Part shown: piece by piece, positions 7,263 through 17,290 of the stretch | Layout of the letters: every line of letters begins with the position of its first letter | How positions within the stretch are numbered: position 1 is the first letter of the stretch | Assembly (NCBI RefSeq): GCF_036895565.1 | Contig: NZ_CP145904.1 | Span: 1,178,001 to 1,242,000, forward strand | Length of the DNA: 64,000 nucleotides | Direction of reading: 5' to 3' | Source of the DNA: Flavobacterium sp. KS-LB2 | GTDB taxonomy: Bacteria; Bacteroidota; Bacteroidia; Flavobacteriales; Flavobacteriaceae | Notes under the pieces: generated by a model | The model's database searches: none | What the model was told of the DNA's origin: nothing | The model's input: only the letters and a program-made list of their open reading frames with translations | Made by a program: the position numbers and the translations under genes

Positions 7263-9530
7263 TTAAGTATTTAAGGACTTTGTTTTGGATATTTTTAATT
7301 GAATGGATGGTTTTTCAGCATATTTTTCCATGATTAAGCGCGCTTTAAAAAAGCATAAGGTTGATTCAGCTCCCTGATTGATATTGATGTGTTTGTCTTC
7401 TAATCCATCATAAGAAGCTCCATTTTCAGGATTATACATGATTTGTTTTAGATGATTATTTCCTAAAAACCAGATGAAAGCGAGCTTTAATTGGTCCTTA
7501 TATTTTTTATTTTGCGTTACTTGATAAAACAAATCGAGAGCAATTATAGTTGTAGCCACTTCAATAGGTTGTTCACCATAGAATATTCTCTCATTTTGTT
7601 TATTGAACCAACCTCGGTTTGATATTACTTTCAATTGTCCCTTCATGAAATAATGAGAGAGTAAAAAATCGAAAGTGATAATCGCTATTTTTTTATACTT
7701 TGATTTTTTTGTGACTAAATAACTGTACATCATGGCTTCAGGTAATACATTATTAGCATAGGTCATGTAATCTTCATACCAGCACCAGTCCTCAGCAGAA
7801 TTGATGTTATAATGGTACAGAAGTTCATCGGCCAGTTTCTCAATATGATTTTTTATTTCCTCGTCTTTGTATGTTTCATAATAGAGGTATAATCCTTTTA
7901 ATGTGTATGCTATAGCTCTTGGAGATTTGATATTAGTAATGTTTTTAATCGCCTTGTCCCAGCATTTTACTGCACGGCAAATCATTTCTAGTGGTAAGTT
8001 TTGTCTGTGGTAAATAACGGTTCCTAAGCTCCATAAAGCCCTACCATTAGCATCTTCAAGATTTACTTCAGCGTTTTGTTTGGTAAGTTGATTGTTATAA
8101 TCTTTATAATTATCAAACCAGCCATCGTGTTGTTGTATGCCTTCAATAAAACTTAAATAGATATTGGCTAGTTTTAAATTTTCTTTATTAGGAAAAGCTT
8201 TGTTATACATAACCATATTGATTAGTGCTCTGGCATTATCGTCTAATGTATACCCCGATTCAGGATCTGGCTGGCTAAATTTTGAAAACTGTAGAATTCC
8301 AAAATCTGTTGTCATTTTTTTGATATGATCTAATTTTATTGGTGGGAAATTAAATCTTAATTCATCTTCTCGACTTGTTAATTGATCAAATAAAAGACGA
8401 TACTGTATGGCTATATTTTCCCAATTTGTAGCACGAGCCATCGAAAAAGCATTTCTTCCCATGATTGTTCTTTGTTCTTTATTTTCAATTAGATAGCATA
8501 TCGATTTTTGAAATTCTTCTGGATTGTCAAAACTTTTAAGCAGCATTCCATTTCCGTTTACTAATGACTCAATAGCATGTGGTATTGGAGTTGAAATGAC
8601 GGCACAACCGCTACTCATGGCATAGGCAAAAGTCCCACTCACAGTTTGATTTGGATCTTTGGAACTGAATAAATAAATTTCAGATAAGGTTAAAAATTCG
8701 AGTAGCTGTTGTAATTTAAGATACTCATTAATGAAAATTACATTGTTATCTAAATCGAGTTCTTTTACAATGCACTGAAGTGAATGGCGGTATTTCTCTC
8801 CCTCTCTGTTTAAAATTTCTGGGTGTGTTTTTCCTATAATTAAATAAATGATTTCGGGATGATGCACCACAATTTGCGGTAATGCACGCAATACGGTTTC
8901 TATTCCTTTATTTTCACTTATTAACCCAAAGGTTGATAAAACAATCTTATCCTTGAATCCGTAACTATCTTTCAGTATTTTTTTTTGTTCCCAAAGTACG
9001 GTGTGATTGCCATGAGGAATAACCATAATTTTCGAGGGTTGACAGTTGTAATATTCAGCTAAGACTTCTTTTGAGTTTTTTGTTAACACCACGATTTTGT
9101 CTGATAAATCAGTGATTGCGTAAACCACTTTTTTTCTTTTCTCATTCGGAGTAGGCAGAACGGTATGAAAAACGGTTACTATGGGTTTGTTGAGTGCTAA
9201 TATAAAAGATAGGATGTGATCTCCATATTCTCCTCTAAATAGGCCAAATTCATGTTGGATACACACTAACCCAATATCGTTACGTTCATTTATTTTTTCG
9301 GCAACTAATCTATAATCGATTAGAGAGTCAACAGGTAGGACATAGCTTACTTCTTCAGGATATTGAAAATCTTGATCTTTATTTTGCAATGCACATACTT
9401 CTACAGGAAGCGTATCTCCAAAGACTACATCCAATGCATTGACAATATCATTAGTAAAAGTTGCTATTCCACATTCTCTTGGCGGATAGGAGCTTACAAT
9501 TAGCATTTTTATTCCTGTCTCGAATTTCAT
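7263..9530 (-). CDS. GT4-like glycosyltransferase fused to an alpha-helical toroid-like domain
   Basis: A 755-residue two-part protein. Residues 1-385 form a GT-B glycosyltransferase of the GT4 type, with the N-terminal SSYPPRECGIATFT loop, an LSTFGLISENKGIETVL segment, and the donor-site region PNQTVSGTFAYAMSSG. In that region the usual EAMA glutamate is replaced (FAYAM), which is odd for GT4. Residues about 400-740 are helical with repeated aromatic motifs (DDNARALI, EDANGRALWSLG, EDWCWYEDYMTYANN), like an (alpha/alpha)6 barrel of glycan-active proteins. The gene lies 12 bases after a GH130 gene. The pair probably makes or recycles a mannose-containing oligosaccharide, but the product is inferred only. 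Confidence 0.75.
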   Translation of the reverse strand: MKFETGIKMLIVSSYPPRECGIATFTNDIVNALDVVFGDTLPVEVCALQNKDQDFQYPEEVSYVLPVDSLIDYRLVAEKINERNDIGLVCIQHEFGLFRGEYGDHILSFILALNKPIVTVFHTVLPTPNEKRKKVVYAITDLSDKIVVLTKNSKEVLAEYYNCQPSKIMVIPHGNHTVLWEQKKILKDSYGFKDKIVLSTFGLISENKGIETVLRALPQIVVHHPEIIYLIIGKTHPEILNREGEKYRHSLQCIVKELDLDNNVIFINEYLKLQQLLEFLTLSEIYLFSSKDPNQTVSGTFAYAMSSGCAVISTPIPHAIESLVNGNGMLLKSFDNPEEFQKSICYLIENKEQRTIMGRNAFSMARATNWENIAIQYRLLFDQLTSREDELRFNFPPIKLDHIKKMTTDFGILQFSKFSQPDPESGYTLDDNARALINMVMYNKAFPNKENLKLANIYLSFIEGIQQHDGWFDNYKDYNNQLTKQNAEVNLEDANGRALWSLGTVIYHRQNLPLEMICRAVKCWDKAIKNITNIKSPRAIAYTLKGLYLYYETYKDEEIKNHIEKLADELLYHYNINSAEDWCWYEDYMTYANNVLPEAMMYSYLVTKKSKYKKIAIITFDFLLSHYFMKGQLKVISNRGWFNKQNERIFYGEQPIEVATTIIALDLFYQVTQNKKYKDQLKLAFIWFLGNNHLKQIMYNPENGASYDGLEDKHININQGAESTLCFFKARLIMEKYAEKPSIQLKISKTKSLNT

Positions 9531-9542
9531 AGCAATTTATTT

Positions 9543-10580
9543 TTAAGGTTGTTTTCTCAATTCGAGAAGCAATTCATTGATGTCTAATTTTGCCACAGCA
9601 ATATGTTTGTCTCCTACACCATAATAAATGTAAAGATCATTCCCAAATAACGCATGTCCAGTTGGGAAAACAACATTACTGACTTTACCTTCCATTTCCC
9701 ATTTTTTAGTAGGAGAAAATAGGGGAAAGGGTAGTCTTGAAAGCTCAATTTTAGGATTATCTAATTGTAATAAAGCGGCTTTAGCATGGTATGTTTTTCC
9801 TTTAGTTGTTTCTTGTACACCATGATATATTAGCAACCATCCATATTCTGTTTCAATAGGTGGACCACCGGCTCCTATATAATTAACTTCAAAAATGTCT
9901 TTTGGGTCTAGTACAATGTAATCAACTAAATTAATAATGTATGCTCTCCAAAATGCTTCGGTTAAATCCTTCCAGTGCTCAAATTCTACTATTTGAATTC
10001 CTGGCCAAATACGGTGTAACATGACAAATTTCCCATTTATTTTCCTTGGAAATAGAACTACATCCTTATCTCTGAGTAATCTGAATTCATCTGAAACTAA
10101 TCCTATTTGTGCAAAAAGATTATAGTATTGATGGTATTTTGGATTGAGTTTATGATGATCACAATAATTTACATAACTTTCATATTCATTGTAATTTACA
10201 TGCGGAGTAATAATTCCGTGTTTTTCAAAATGAATTAAATCTCTTGAAGTAGCAAGGGCTCCCATTGCATTGACACCATCATAAGCTGTATAGGTTATGT
10301 AATAGGTATCTTCAATTTTTACAATACGGGAATCTTCTACGCCGTGTTTTTCATATTCAAAATCACGTATAATTAATGGCTGTTTGTTGCGTTCTAGAAG
10401 CTTAGTTGGTCCATCTAACTTAGCATAGCCTATGGTTGAATAATTGCCATGTTCTACTGCTCGGTATAAAACGTGAATTGTATTTCCTTCTTGATAAATG
10501 CCAGGATTAAACACGCCGTCATTTTCAAAAGGGTTTTCAGTTGGACTTAGAATTATTCCTAATTTTTCTATTGCAACCAT
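9543..10580 (-). CDS. GH130-like glycoside phosphorylase or beta-1,2-mannosidase
   Basis: A 345-residue five-bladed beta-propeller protein of the GH130 type. Family features seen are the opening NPFENDGVFNPG, the GVEDSRI motif carrying the catalytic-site Asp, the KDVVLFPRK and LHRIWPG segments, GAGGPPIETEYGWLLIYHG, and the late FPTGHAL-YYGVGDKHI block. GH130 members either phosphorolyse beta-1,4-mannosyl linkages or hydrolyse beta-1,2-mannosides. The subgroup cannot be decided here. It is the first gene of a two-gene unit with the glycosyltransferase, and it may read through from the Mla operon 43 bases upstream. Confidence 0.8.
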   Translation of the reverse strand: MVAIEKLGIILSPTENPFENDGVFNPGIYQEGNTIHVLYRAVEHGNYSTIGYAKLDGPTKLLERNKQPLIIRDFEYEKHGVEDSRIVKIEDTYYITYTAYDGVNAMGALATSRDLIHFEKHGIITPHVNYNEYESYVNYCDHHKLNPKYHQYYNLFAQIGLVSDEFRLLRDKDVVLFPRKINGKFVMLHRIWPGIQIVEFEHWKDLTEAFWRAYIINLVDYIVLDPKDIFEVNYIGAGGPPIETEYGWLLIYHGVQETTKGKTYHAKAALLQLDNPKIELSRLPFPLFSPTKKWEMEGKVSNVVFPTGHALFGNDLYIYYGVGDKHIAVAKLDINELLLELRKQP

Positions 10581-10623
10581 GATTCAATCGCCTTTTATAT
10601 CGTTAAAAAAATCAAATTAAAAT

Positions 10624-11616
10624 CTATTTCTGCTCTTCTTCTTTTTTCTGCTCTTTCAGTTTTGCTTTTTCCTGTTTTTTAAAATATCCACGAAATAGAA
10701 AATTGTGTTTCAAGGCTTCCATGTTTTGATTTAAACGGGAACTCGCTTGGTTAATGTTAGTCATCGTAGAGTCTATTTTTTGAACTAATTTTGGGTTATT
10801 AGATAAGTAGTTGATAGCTCCTTTTCCATCTTTAATATTTGCAATTGTCAAGTTGAGGTTACTTACTACCTTATTTATTTCGCTACTAGATTGGTCTAAA
10901 TTGCGTACAACTGCTTTCATATTATTGGCAACAGCTGTATCTTTCAAAAAGCCTATCACATTGTTTTTATTTTCTAATGAAGAAATAAGTCGGTTTAATT
11001 TTGTCACAGACTCTGAGGTTTCTTTTCCGGTAATTTTTAAATAATGCATTGTTTTTTTGAAATCATTAGCTAAAGTAGAATCCTTAATTAATACTCCTAC
11101 TGTCCCTTTTCCTTGATTTATTTCCTGTGTAATTTTAAGTAAATCAGCTGTAAGAAGTGCTGCATTTTTATTGGTCACACCAAGAGTATTCAGCATATCA
11201 TCTGTACGAATGCGGCTTAGAGATTGAATTTCATCTCCAGGTTGTACTGGGGCTTCTATTCCTTTGCCGGGAATAATATTTATAATCATGTTACCCACCA
11301 AGCCATCAGAGCCTATGGTGGCAATAGCATTTTTTCTAATGTGAGGAAAGATGGTGTTGTCAATGAGCATATTAACTTGAATGACAGAGTCGTTAACCAT
11401 ATCTATCGCGCGTACCGTACCTACATTGATACCAGAGTATCGTACGTTATTTCCTAATTGTAAGCCACTTACGTTATTAAAAACCGCTTTAAGATGATTG
11501 GTTTTTCCAAACATTTTTTGCTTATCGCCAATGAAGTACACTGCCAGTACAAATAGCGTTAATCCGATGATAACAAAAAGTCCGAGACGCAGTTTTTGTG
11601 AAGTCGTTTTTTCCAT
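10624..11616 (-). CDS. mlaD: MCE-domain lipid transport protein
   Basis: A 330-residue protein anchored by an N-terminal helix (about residues 9-29), followed by an MCE domain (about 38-120). The domain holds VSGLQLGNNVRYSGINVGTV and a DGLVGNMIINIIPG segment. The long C-terminal part is helical, with repeated NLN-like and INQA phrases consistent with a hydrophobic tunnel seen in MCE proteins. It ends in a Lys-Glu-rich tail. It is the last gene of an MlaE-MlaF-MlaD operon that moves phospholipids between inner and outer membranes. Spacing to the ATPase gene is 8 bases. Confidence 0.88.
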   Translation of the reverse strand: MEKTTSQKLRLGLFVIIGLTLFVLAVYFIGDKQKMFGKTNHLKAVFNNVSGLQLGNNVRYSGINVGTVRAIDMVNDSVIQVNMLIDNTIFPHIRKNAIATIGSDGLVGNMIINIIPGKGIEAPVQPGDEIQSLSRIRTDDMLNTLGVTNKNAALLTADLLKITQEINQGKGTVGVLIKDSTLANDFKKTMHYLKITGKETSESVTKLNRLISSLENKNNVIGFLKDTAVANNMKAVVRNLDQSSSEINKVVSNLNLTIANIKDGKGAINYLSNNPKLVQKIDSTMTNINQASSRLNQNMEALKHNFLFRGYFKKQEKAKLKEQKKEEEQK

Positions 11617-11624
11617 AGATAATC

Positions 11625-12377
11625 TTATTTAAAGAAAGCTTGTACTTGAGGATCAGTTGAGGTGGATAATTCCTCAAAAGTTCCTTCGATATAATTTATA
11701 CCACCAACCAGTAAAATCATTCGGTTCGAAATCACTCTGGCGCAATCTACGTCGTGTGTTATTATGATTGCCGAAGTATTGTATTTTTTTTGGATGGATT
11801 TCATTAAGAGTAAAATTTCCTTCGCGGTGATAGGATCTAAACCCGTAGTTGGCTCATCATACAGTATTATTTTTGGTTGTAGAATTAAAGTTCTTGCCAA
11901 AGCAATCCTGCGTTTCATTCCACCCGAAAGTTCTTCTGGCATTAGATTTATAGTATGAGCGAGCCCAACATTTTCTAAAGCTTCCATAACGAGTGGCGTG
12001 GTGTCTTTTATATTACCAAATTTTTTTTTGTGACGGCGTAGCGGAAATTCTAAATTTTCTCTGACGGTCATTGAGTCGTAGAGTGCGCTACCTTGAAAAA
12101 GAAAACCTACTTCTGTGCGTAGATCATCTAATTCCTCTCGGTCAAGTTTACTGATATCTTTGCCCATTATTACTATAGTTCCGCTGTCATGTTCTTCTAA
12201 TCCAATGAGGCATTTTATCATAACAGATTTTCCAGAACCTGATTTTCCCATAATAACTAGATTTTCTCCTTCATTCAAAACCATATTAAAACCATCCAAA
12301 ACATGATTGTTACCATAGCTTTTCTTTAAGTCTTTGATTTCTATAATGGTTTTTTTATTTGGTAGAAGTGTATTCAT
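11625..12377 (-). CDS. mlaF: ABC transporter ATPase, phospholipid trafficking
   Basis: A 250-residue nucleotide-binding subunit with Walker A (GKSGSGKSV), the Q-loop FLFQGSAL, the signature LSGGMKRR and Walker B (ILYDEPTTGLDP) with the following His in TH-D. The LSGGM form with MKRRIALAR is typical of MlaF-like proteins. It lies between permease and MCE genes with 6 and 8 base gaps, so the complex is self-evident. It would energise lipid movement from the cytoplasmic face of the inner membrane. Confidence 0.92.
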   Translation of the reverse strand: MNTLLPNKKTIIEIKDLKKSYGNNHVLDGFNMVLNEGENLVIMGKSGSGKSVMIKCLIGLEEHDSGTIVIMGKDISKLDREELDDLRTEVGFLFQGSALYDSMTVRENLEFPLRRHKKKFGNIKDTTPLVMEALENVGLAHTINLMPEELSGGMKRRIALARTLILQPKIILYDEPTTGLDPITAKEILLLMKSIQKKYNTSAIIITHDVDCARVISNRMILLVGGINYIEGTFEELSTSTDPQVQAFFK

Positions 12378-12383
12378 AATCAG

Positions 12384-13166
12384 TTATAAATCGTAAAAAA
12401 TATCCGTGATAAAAACAGCAACAAAGTCAATAATAAACAATAACATTGAAGTAAAAACCACTGCAGAATTAGCTGCTAAACCTACACCTGCAGTTCCTTT
12501 TTTACAGTAATACCCTTTAAAACAGCCCACCAGGCCGATGGCAAACCCAAAAAAGAACGTTTTAATGGTTGCAGGGATTAAATCCCCAAATTCTAAAGCG
12601 TCAAAAACTTGATTGTAATACAATAAAAAGGAAACATTTCCCTTAATATTTTCTACCAGAAAAGAGCCAAAAATGGCAATAGTATCTCCAAAAAAAACAA
12701 GAATTGGTAACATAAAAGTAGTAGCTAATATGCGGGTTACTACTAAATACTTGAAAGGATTTGTGCCAGAAACTTCCATGGCATCAATTTGTTCTGTAAC
12801 TCTCATAGACCCTAATTCAGCACCAATTCCAGAACCAATACGGCCTGCACAGATTAGAGCGGTTATGATAGGTCCAATTTCTCTAATGAGGGAAATACTC
12901 ACCATTGAGGGCATCCAAGAAACTGCTCCAAATTCCTGTAATGTGGGACGGGATTGTAAAGTGAAAACCAAACCAATAATAAATCCTGTTACGGAAACAA
13001 GTAATAAAGACCTATTTCCCATATAAAAGCATTGCCTAAGGAACTCTTTGAATTCCGAAGGGTGCTTAAAAGCTTCTTTGAAAAAACGACCAGCAAAGTA
13101 CGAGAGCTCACCAACTTCAAGTAAAAAACTTTTAAACAATTCGATTATTTTATAAATAGTATTCAT
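12384..13166 (-). CDS. mlaE: MlaE-type phospholipid ABC permease
   Basis: A 260-residue membrane protein with about five to six helices. The conserved EQIDAMEVSGTNPFKYLVVTR segment of the MlaE/YrbE family and the glycine-rich GRIGSGIGAELGSM loop are both present. It is the first gene of the three-gene Mla unit. A TATATTTG box at 13205-13212 on the minus strand may be its promoter. Confidence 0.92.
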   Translation of the reverse strand: MNTIYKIIELFKSFLLEVGELSYFAGRFFKEAFKHPSEFKEFLRQCFYMGNRSLLLVSVTGFIIGLVFTLQSRPTLQEFGAVSWMPSMVSISLIREIGPIITALICAGRIGSGIGAELGSMRVTEQIDAMEVSGTNPFKYLVVTRILATTFMLPILVFFGDTIAIFGSFLVENIKGNVSFLLYYNQVFDALEFGDLIPATIKTFFFGFAIGLVGCFKGYYCKKGTAGVGLAANSAVVFTSMLLFIIDFVAVFITDIFYDL

Positions 13167-13204
13167 TAGTACACGAATTACTTTTTAATAGAAAAATAGC
13201 TACT

Positions 13205-13212
13205 CAAATATA
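13205..13212 (-). promoter_or_regulatory. Candidate minus-seven box for the mla operon
   Basis: The minus strand reads TATATTTG 38 bases upstream of mlaE, with CTG 19 bases further up as a weak minus-33 match. This fits the Bacteroidetes TTG-N19-TAnnTTTG pattern loosely. Confidence 0.4.
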
Positions 13213-13444
13213 CAATTATTTGTCTGATTATCAGTATTTAAAGATGCTGTTCGATTATTTTTTTTTAGTAAAATAGATTTAGAGAAATAAGTTTTTTTAA
13301 AATTATAATTTCTATTTTGGCTTTTTGAGGTGTAATTCAAAAATGAAATTTAGATGAAATGAAAAAAAATAAAAAGGGAACAAATTATTTTCAAAAAGTC
13401 CTATATCAATATGAAATAGGGATTGAATTAAAGAAAATAACTAA

Positions 13445-16033
13445 TTAAGGTTGATTGTTGCTGTTTTTTACCCATTTTTCTATTTCTACAGTCCAAAAAA
13501 CTATGCTTGATACAGCCAAGGTGAGTCCCATTTCATGTAAAGTAAGTGGTTGTGTTTTGAAAATTTCATTAAAGAAAGGCATATAAATAATCATAAATTG
13601 AAGTGCAATGGTTATCAACAGTGCACCGACCATAGGTTTGTTAGAAAAAAATCCAATTTTGAATATCGATTTATGCCCAGAACGAATGACCATTACATGT
13701 CCTAATTGACTAAAGCAAAGTACAGTAAAAGCCATCGTTTGCCAATGTGTGTTTGCCAAATGTATAGCATAAGCCTGCATTCCTATAGTAACGCAACCCA
13801 TCAAAAAACCAACCCATAAAATATGCAGAGCCATACTATTTGAGAAAATATTTTTAGTTGGATTTCGGGGATTTCGTTTCATAATATTTGCTTCAGCTGG
13901 CTCTGAGGCTAATGCCAATCCGGGCAAACCATCGGTCACTAAATTGATCCAAAGAATGTGAATAGCTAATAATGGAATAGGTAACCCAAAGAACGGTGCT
14001 AAAAAAATGGCCCAGATTTCGCCCGAGTTTCCAGTCATTATGTACTTGATGAATTTCAGAATATTATCAAATATTTTTCTGCCGTGTTTAACTGCAACAA
14101 TAATGGTAGCAAAGTTATCATCCAATAAAATCATGTGAGAAGCTTCTTTGGAGACTTCGGTTCCGTTGATTCCCATTGCAATTCCAATGTCCGCATTTTT
14201 AAGTGCTGGAGCATCATTGACACCATCACCGGTCATGGCTACAAAATGATTTTTGGATTGTAAGGCATTAATGATTCGAAGTTTCTGTTCGGGATTGACA
14301 CGGGCATATACCCGTACTTTCTCTACGATTTTTATGAATTCGGTTTGTGTTATTTCAGATAATTCGTTACCTGTCAGCACAAGATCCTCGTTAGAAGAAA
14401 TGATTCCCAGTTTTTCGGCAATTGCTTTTGCAGTGAATTTATGATCGCCCGTAATCATTACTGGAATAATACCTGCTTCCTTGCACTCTCTGACGGCTTG
14501 TCTCGCTTCTTCTCGTGGTGGGTCAATCATGCCTACAAACCCAATAAGTGTGAGTTCTGTTTCAATTGTTTCCGAATCTAAGTTTTCCGGTAATGAGGAG
14601 AGTGTTTTCATGGCATATCCTAAAACCCGATAGCCTTTCTGCGCCATTTCATTTACTTTTTGTTCAAATTCGGGAATATTTGATTGTTGATCGGAATTCA
14701 GTTTTTTAAACAATTCATCTACGGCTCCTTTTGTAATTACTATAATTTCAGTAGCAATATTTTGGTTTTGATGTAGAGTAGTCATGCATTTTCTTTTGGA
14801 ATCAAAAGGCAATTCAGCAATTCTAGGAAATATTAGTTCTAAATCAGTACGGTTTAAATTTTTATCGAAAGCATATTGTACTAAGGCTACCTCGGTAGAG
14901 TCGCCTAGCCATTTTCCGTTTTCATCTTTTGAGACATCGTGATTTAAAGCCATTGCATGAAGAAGCTTGTTTTTTTGTTCAAAAACAGTATTGTATTTTG
15001 TGTCTGATGTTTCAAAAATTTCCTGTACAGTCATTTGATTCATCGTAAGGGTTCCTGTTTTGTCAGAACAGATGTAGGTAACAGAACCCAATGTTTCTAC
15101 GGCTGGTAATTTCCGAATGAGTACATTGTTTTTGGCTAATTTCTTAGCACCAAAAGCCAAAGCAATAGTAACTAATGCGGGTAAAGCCTCTGGAATGGCA
15201 GCAACAGCAAGTGAAATAGACGTTATTAACATAGTCATCATCGATTCGCCTCGTAACCATCCAATCCAGAAAATAATAGCACATATAATGAGTATAATGA
15301 CTGATAATCGTTTGCCAAAAGTGGCTAGTCTTTTTTGTAATGGTGTAGAGATTTCATCGGTTTGTATCATTTTTGCAATGTGTCCCAATTCAGTTTGCAT
15401 TCCTGTTGCCACTACATATCCAAGGGCACGCCCATTAGTAACCGAAGTTCCTTTGTAGCCCATATTCGTCTGGTCTCCAAGTGCGAAGTTCCCGTCTGGA
15501 AGTTCTTCAATGCTTTTTTCTACATTGTTAGATTCTCCGGTAAGTGCTGATTCGTCTACTTTTGTTTGATGTGTTTCAAAAAATCGAATGTCAGCTGGGA
15601 TAACGTTGCCGGCCTCAAGTACTACAACATCACCCGGAACCAAATCAAGAGCTGGAATATCCATCATGTTTCCTTCTCGTAAAATACGGGTATGATTTGC
15701 TGCCATTTTTTTCAATGCTTCCATCGCTTTTTCGGCCCTAAATTCTTGGATAAACCCCACCAGAGCATTAATAATAATAATTGCAAGAATAATTATTGTG
15801 TCTGTAAGATCACCTAATATGCCTGATATAATTGCCGCTATAATCAGAATCATGATCATAAAATCAGATAACTGAGAGAGTACCATTTGTAGTATTGTCT
15901 TCTTCTTTATATCTTCAATTTGGTTTTTCCCATATTCACATAAGCGTTCAGATGCCGTTATGGAATCAATACCGGATGGAGTTGTGTTTAGCAACTGTAT
16001 TATTTCGGATAACGGAAGTAAATGCCAGTTCAT
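13445..16033 (-). CDS. P-type Ca2+-transporting ATPase
   Basis: An 862-residue P2-type cation pump. It starts with a cation-ATPase N-domain, has the TGES dephosphorylation loop, the AIPEALP membrane motif, and the phosphorylated Asp (about Asp324) in SDKTGTLT. Further motifs are MITGDH, MTGDGVND and, in the sixth helix region, NLVTDGLPGLAL. These fit SERCA/PMCA-like Ca2+ pumps with one Ca2+ site. It is followed upstream by a CaCA-family antiporter 61 bases away, so Ca2+ efflux is the probable joint role. Mn2+ or Na+ as substrate cannot be excluded. Confidence 0.85.
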   Translation of the reverse strand: MNWHLLPLSEIIQLLNTTPSGIDSITASERLCEYGKNQIEDIKKKTILQMVLSQLSDFMIMILIIAAIISGILGDLTDTIIILAIIIINALVGFIQEFRAEKAMEALKKMAANHTRILREGNMMDIPALDLVPGDVVVLEAGNVIPADIRFFETHQTKVDESALTGESNNVEKSIEELPDGNFALGDQTNMGYKGTSVTNGRALGYVVATGMQTELGHIAKMIQTDEISTPLQKRLATFGKRLSVIILIICAIIFWIGWLRGESMMTMLITSISLAVAAIPEALPALVTIALAFGAKKLAKNNVLIRKLPAVETLGSVTYICSDKTGTLTMNQMTVQEIFETSDTKYNTVFEQKNKLLHAMALNHDVSKDENGKWLGDSTEVALVQYAFDKNLNRTDLELIFPRIAELPFDSKRKCMTTLHQNQNIATEIIVITKGAVDELFKKLNSDQQSNIPEFEQKVNEMAQKGYRVLGYAMKTLSSLPENLDSETIETELTLIGFVGMIDPPREEARQAVRECKEAGIIPVMITGDHKFTAKAIAEKLGIISSNEDLVLTGNELSEITQTEFIKIVEKVRVYARVNPEQKLRIINALQSKNHFVAMTGDGVNDAPALKNADIGIAMGINGTEVSKEASHMILLDDNFATIIVAVKHGRKIFDNILKFIKYIMTGNSGEIWAIFLAPFFGLPIPLLAIHILWINLVTDGLPGLALASEPAEANIMKRNPRNPTKNIFSNSMALHILWVGFLMGCVTIGMQAYAIHLANTHWQTMAFTVLCFSQLGHVMVIRSGHKSIFKIGFFSNKPMVGALLITIALQFMIIYMPFFNEIFKTQPLTLHEMGLTLAVSSIVFWTVEIEKWVKNSNNQP

Positions 16034-16094
16034 TATATTGTTTTTTATTTTTTGTAAAACAGTAATCCCATCATAAGTGCATAGACTAATGCTA

Positions 16095-17042
16095 TTAAAG
16101 CGTTATCAATAGCAAGTTTCCATTTTTTTCTTCCTTAAATACGATGCCTATAATCCCTATAGCGGTTATAATAATAGTTCCTAGGACAGGTGTTATATGA
16201 TTGGGAAAGGTATATTGAAAAATGGGACCTTTCGTGTACAGTATATCGTCAAGGGCAAGAATGGCAATATTAAAAATGTTACTTCCAAAAATATTACCAA
16301 TTGCCAGATCGATTGTTCCCATCCGGATAGCAGCTATCGATACGACTACTTCGGGTAATGAAGTGGAAGCGGCAATGAATAAAGTACCAAAGAAGCTTTG
16401 TCCCAAACCACTAGCTTCTGCAAGATGTTCTCCAAAGTAAGGCAATAGCATAGCTGCAGTCATCAAAACGATAGCATTCAAAATATAACGGAGTACCACT
16501 TGTTTTAAGGTTAACGAATAAGTGTTTTTTCTTTCCTCCCGAAAATTATTTTCTTTTTTTTGGTAGAGAAAAATAACTCGGATTGCGATAAAATATAAAA
16601 TAAGAAATAATAGGATAAATTCTCCAATCCAAATGATAGTTCCAAAAATATCGGGCATTAGAATAGCAAAGGAAACCAAGCTCATTAATATAATTCCGAA
16701 TGATGCCACAATAATATGGCCTGTTTGTGTAACGGATGTTAATGGTTTTTTATGGTCATAAAATAAGTCCATTAAGGAAATTATAAGGATATTGAAAGCA
16801 CAACTACCTACAATATCACCAACAGCGAGATCTGGAGCATCTAGAAAAACTACAGAACTGATTCCGGTCATCAATTCTGGCATAGATGTTACTGATGCTA
16901 GTAAAATAATACCTATAAACATTTTCCCCCAGCCCATCATATCTGCCATTATATCTCCATACTTAGAAAGCCGAGAGCCTGTTCTAATTATTACTGCTGT
17001 GGCAAAAATAAACCCGAGAATTTCCAGATATATCAAATTCAT
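16095..17042 (-). CDS. CaCA-family Ca2+/Na+ antiporter (YrbG-like)
   Basis: A 315-residue membrane protein with about ten helices and the two inverted alpha repeats of the cation/Ca2+ exchanger superfamily. Alpha-1 holds ASVTSMPELMTGISSV and GSCAFNIL, and alpha-2 holds ASTSLPEVVVSIAAI and GSNIFNIAIL, with the acidic residue of each repeat kept. It lies upstream of the Ca2+ ATPase in the same direction, which supports a shared role in cytoplasmic Ca2+ export. Confidence 0.87.
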   Translation of the reverse strand: MNLIYLEILGFIFATAVIIRTGSRLSKYGDIMADMMGWGKMFIGIILLASVTSMPELMTGISSVVFLDAPDLAVGDIVGSCAFNILIISLMDLFYDHKKPLTSVTQTGHIIVASFGIILMSLVSFAILMPDIFGTIIWIGEFILLFLILYFIAIRVIFLYQKKENNFREERKNTYSLTLKQVVLRYILNAIVLMTAAMLLPYFGEHLAEASGLGQSFFGTLFIAASTSLPEVVVSIAAIRMGTIDLAIGNIFGSNIFNIAILALDDILYTKGPIFQYTFPNHITPVLGTIIITAIGIIGIVFKEEKNGNLLLITL

Positions 17043-17290
17043 ATGAAAAGTAATTATATTTTTAGTGTCTTTGACTTTTTTATATACAGCTTTTGCGCAG
17101 TAGTTATGAATTTATTCAGTAGGCACTTTATCTAATACTTGTCTAATAATAGGGCTTATTTCTGTTGTTTTTTTGTTGGGTGAGTTTGGTAGTTTCTATT
17201 TATATCAGTGGAATTACTTATCAAGAAAACATCAATTTTTTTAAATGAATTATTATAATTTTTAATAGGAGTGAGGACAGTTTTTATAAT

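Noticed and set aside
11719-11733. A tRNA-like GGTTCGAAATC string
   Set aside because: It is inside mlaF and there is no cloverleaf around it. I found no tRNA in the window.
13404-13424. A CCTAT...ATAGG inverted repeat after the Ca2+ ATPase gene
   Set aside because: The stem is only 5 bp with a long loop and no T-run, so it is not a credible terminator.
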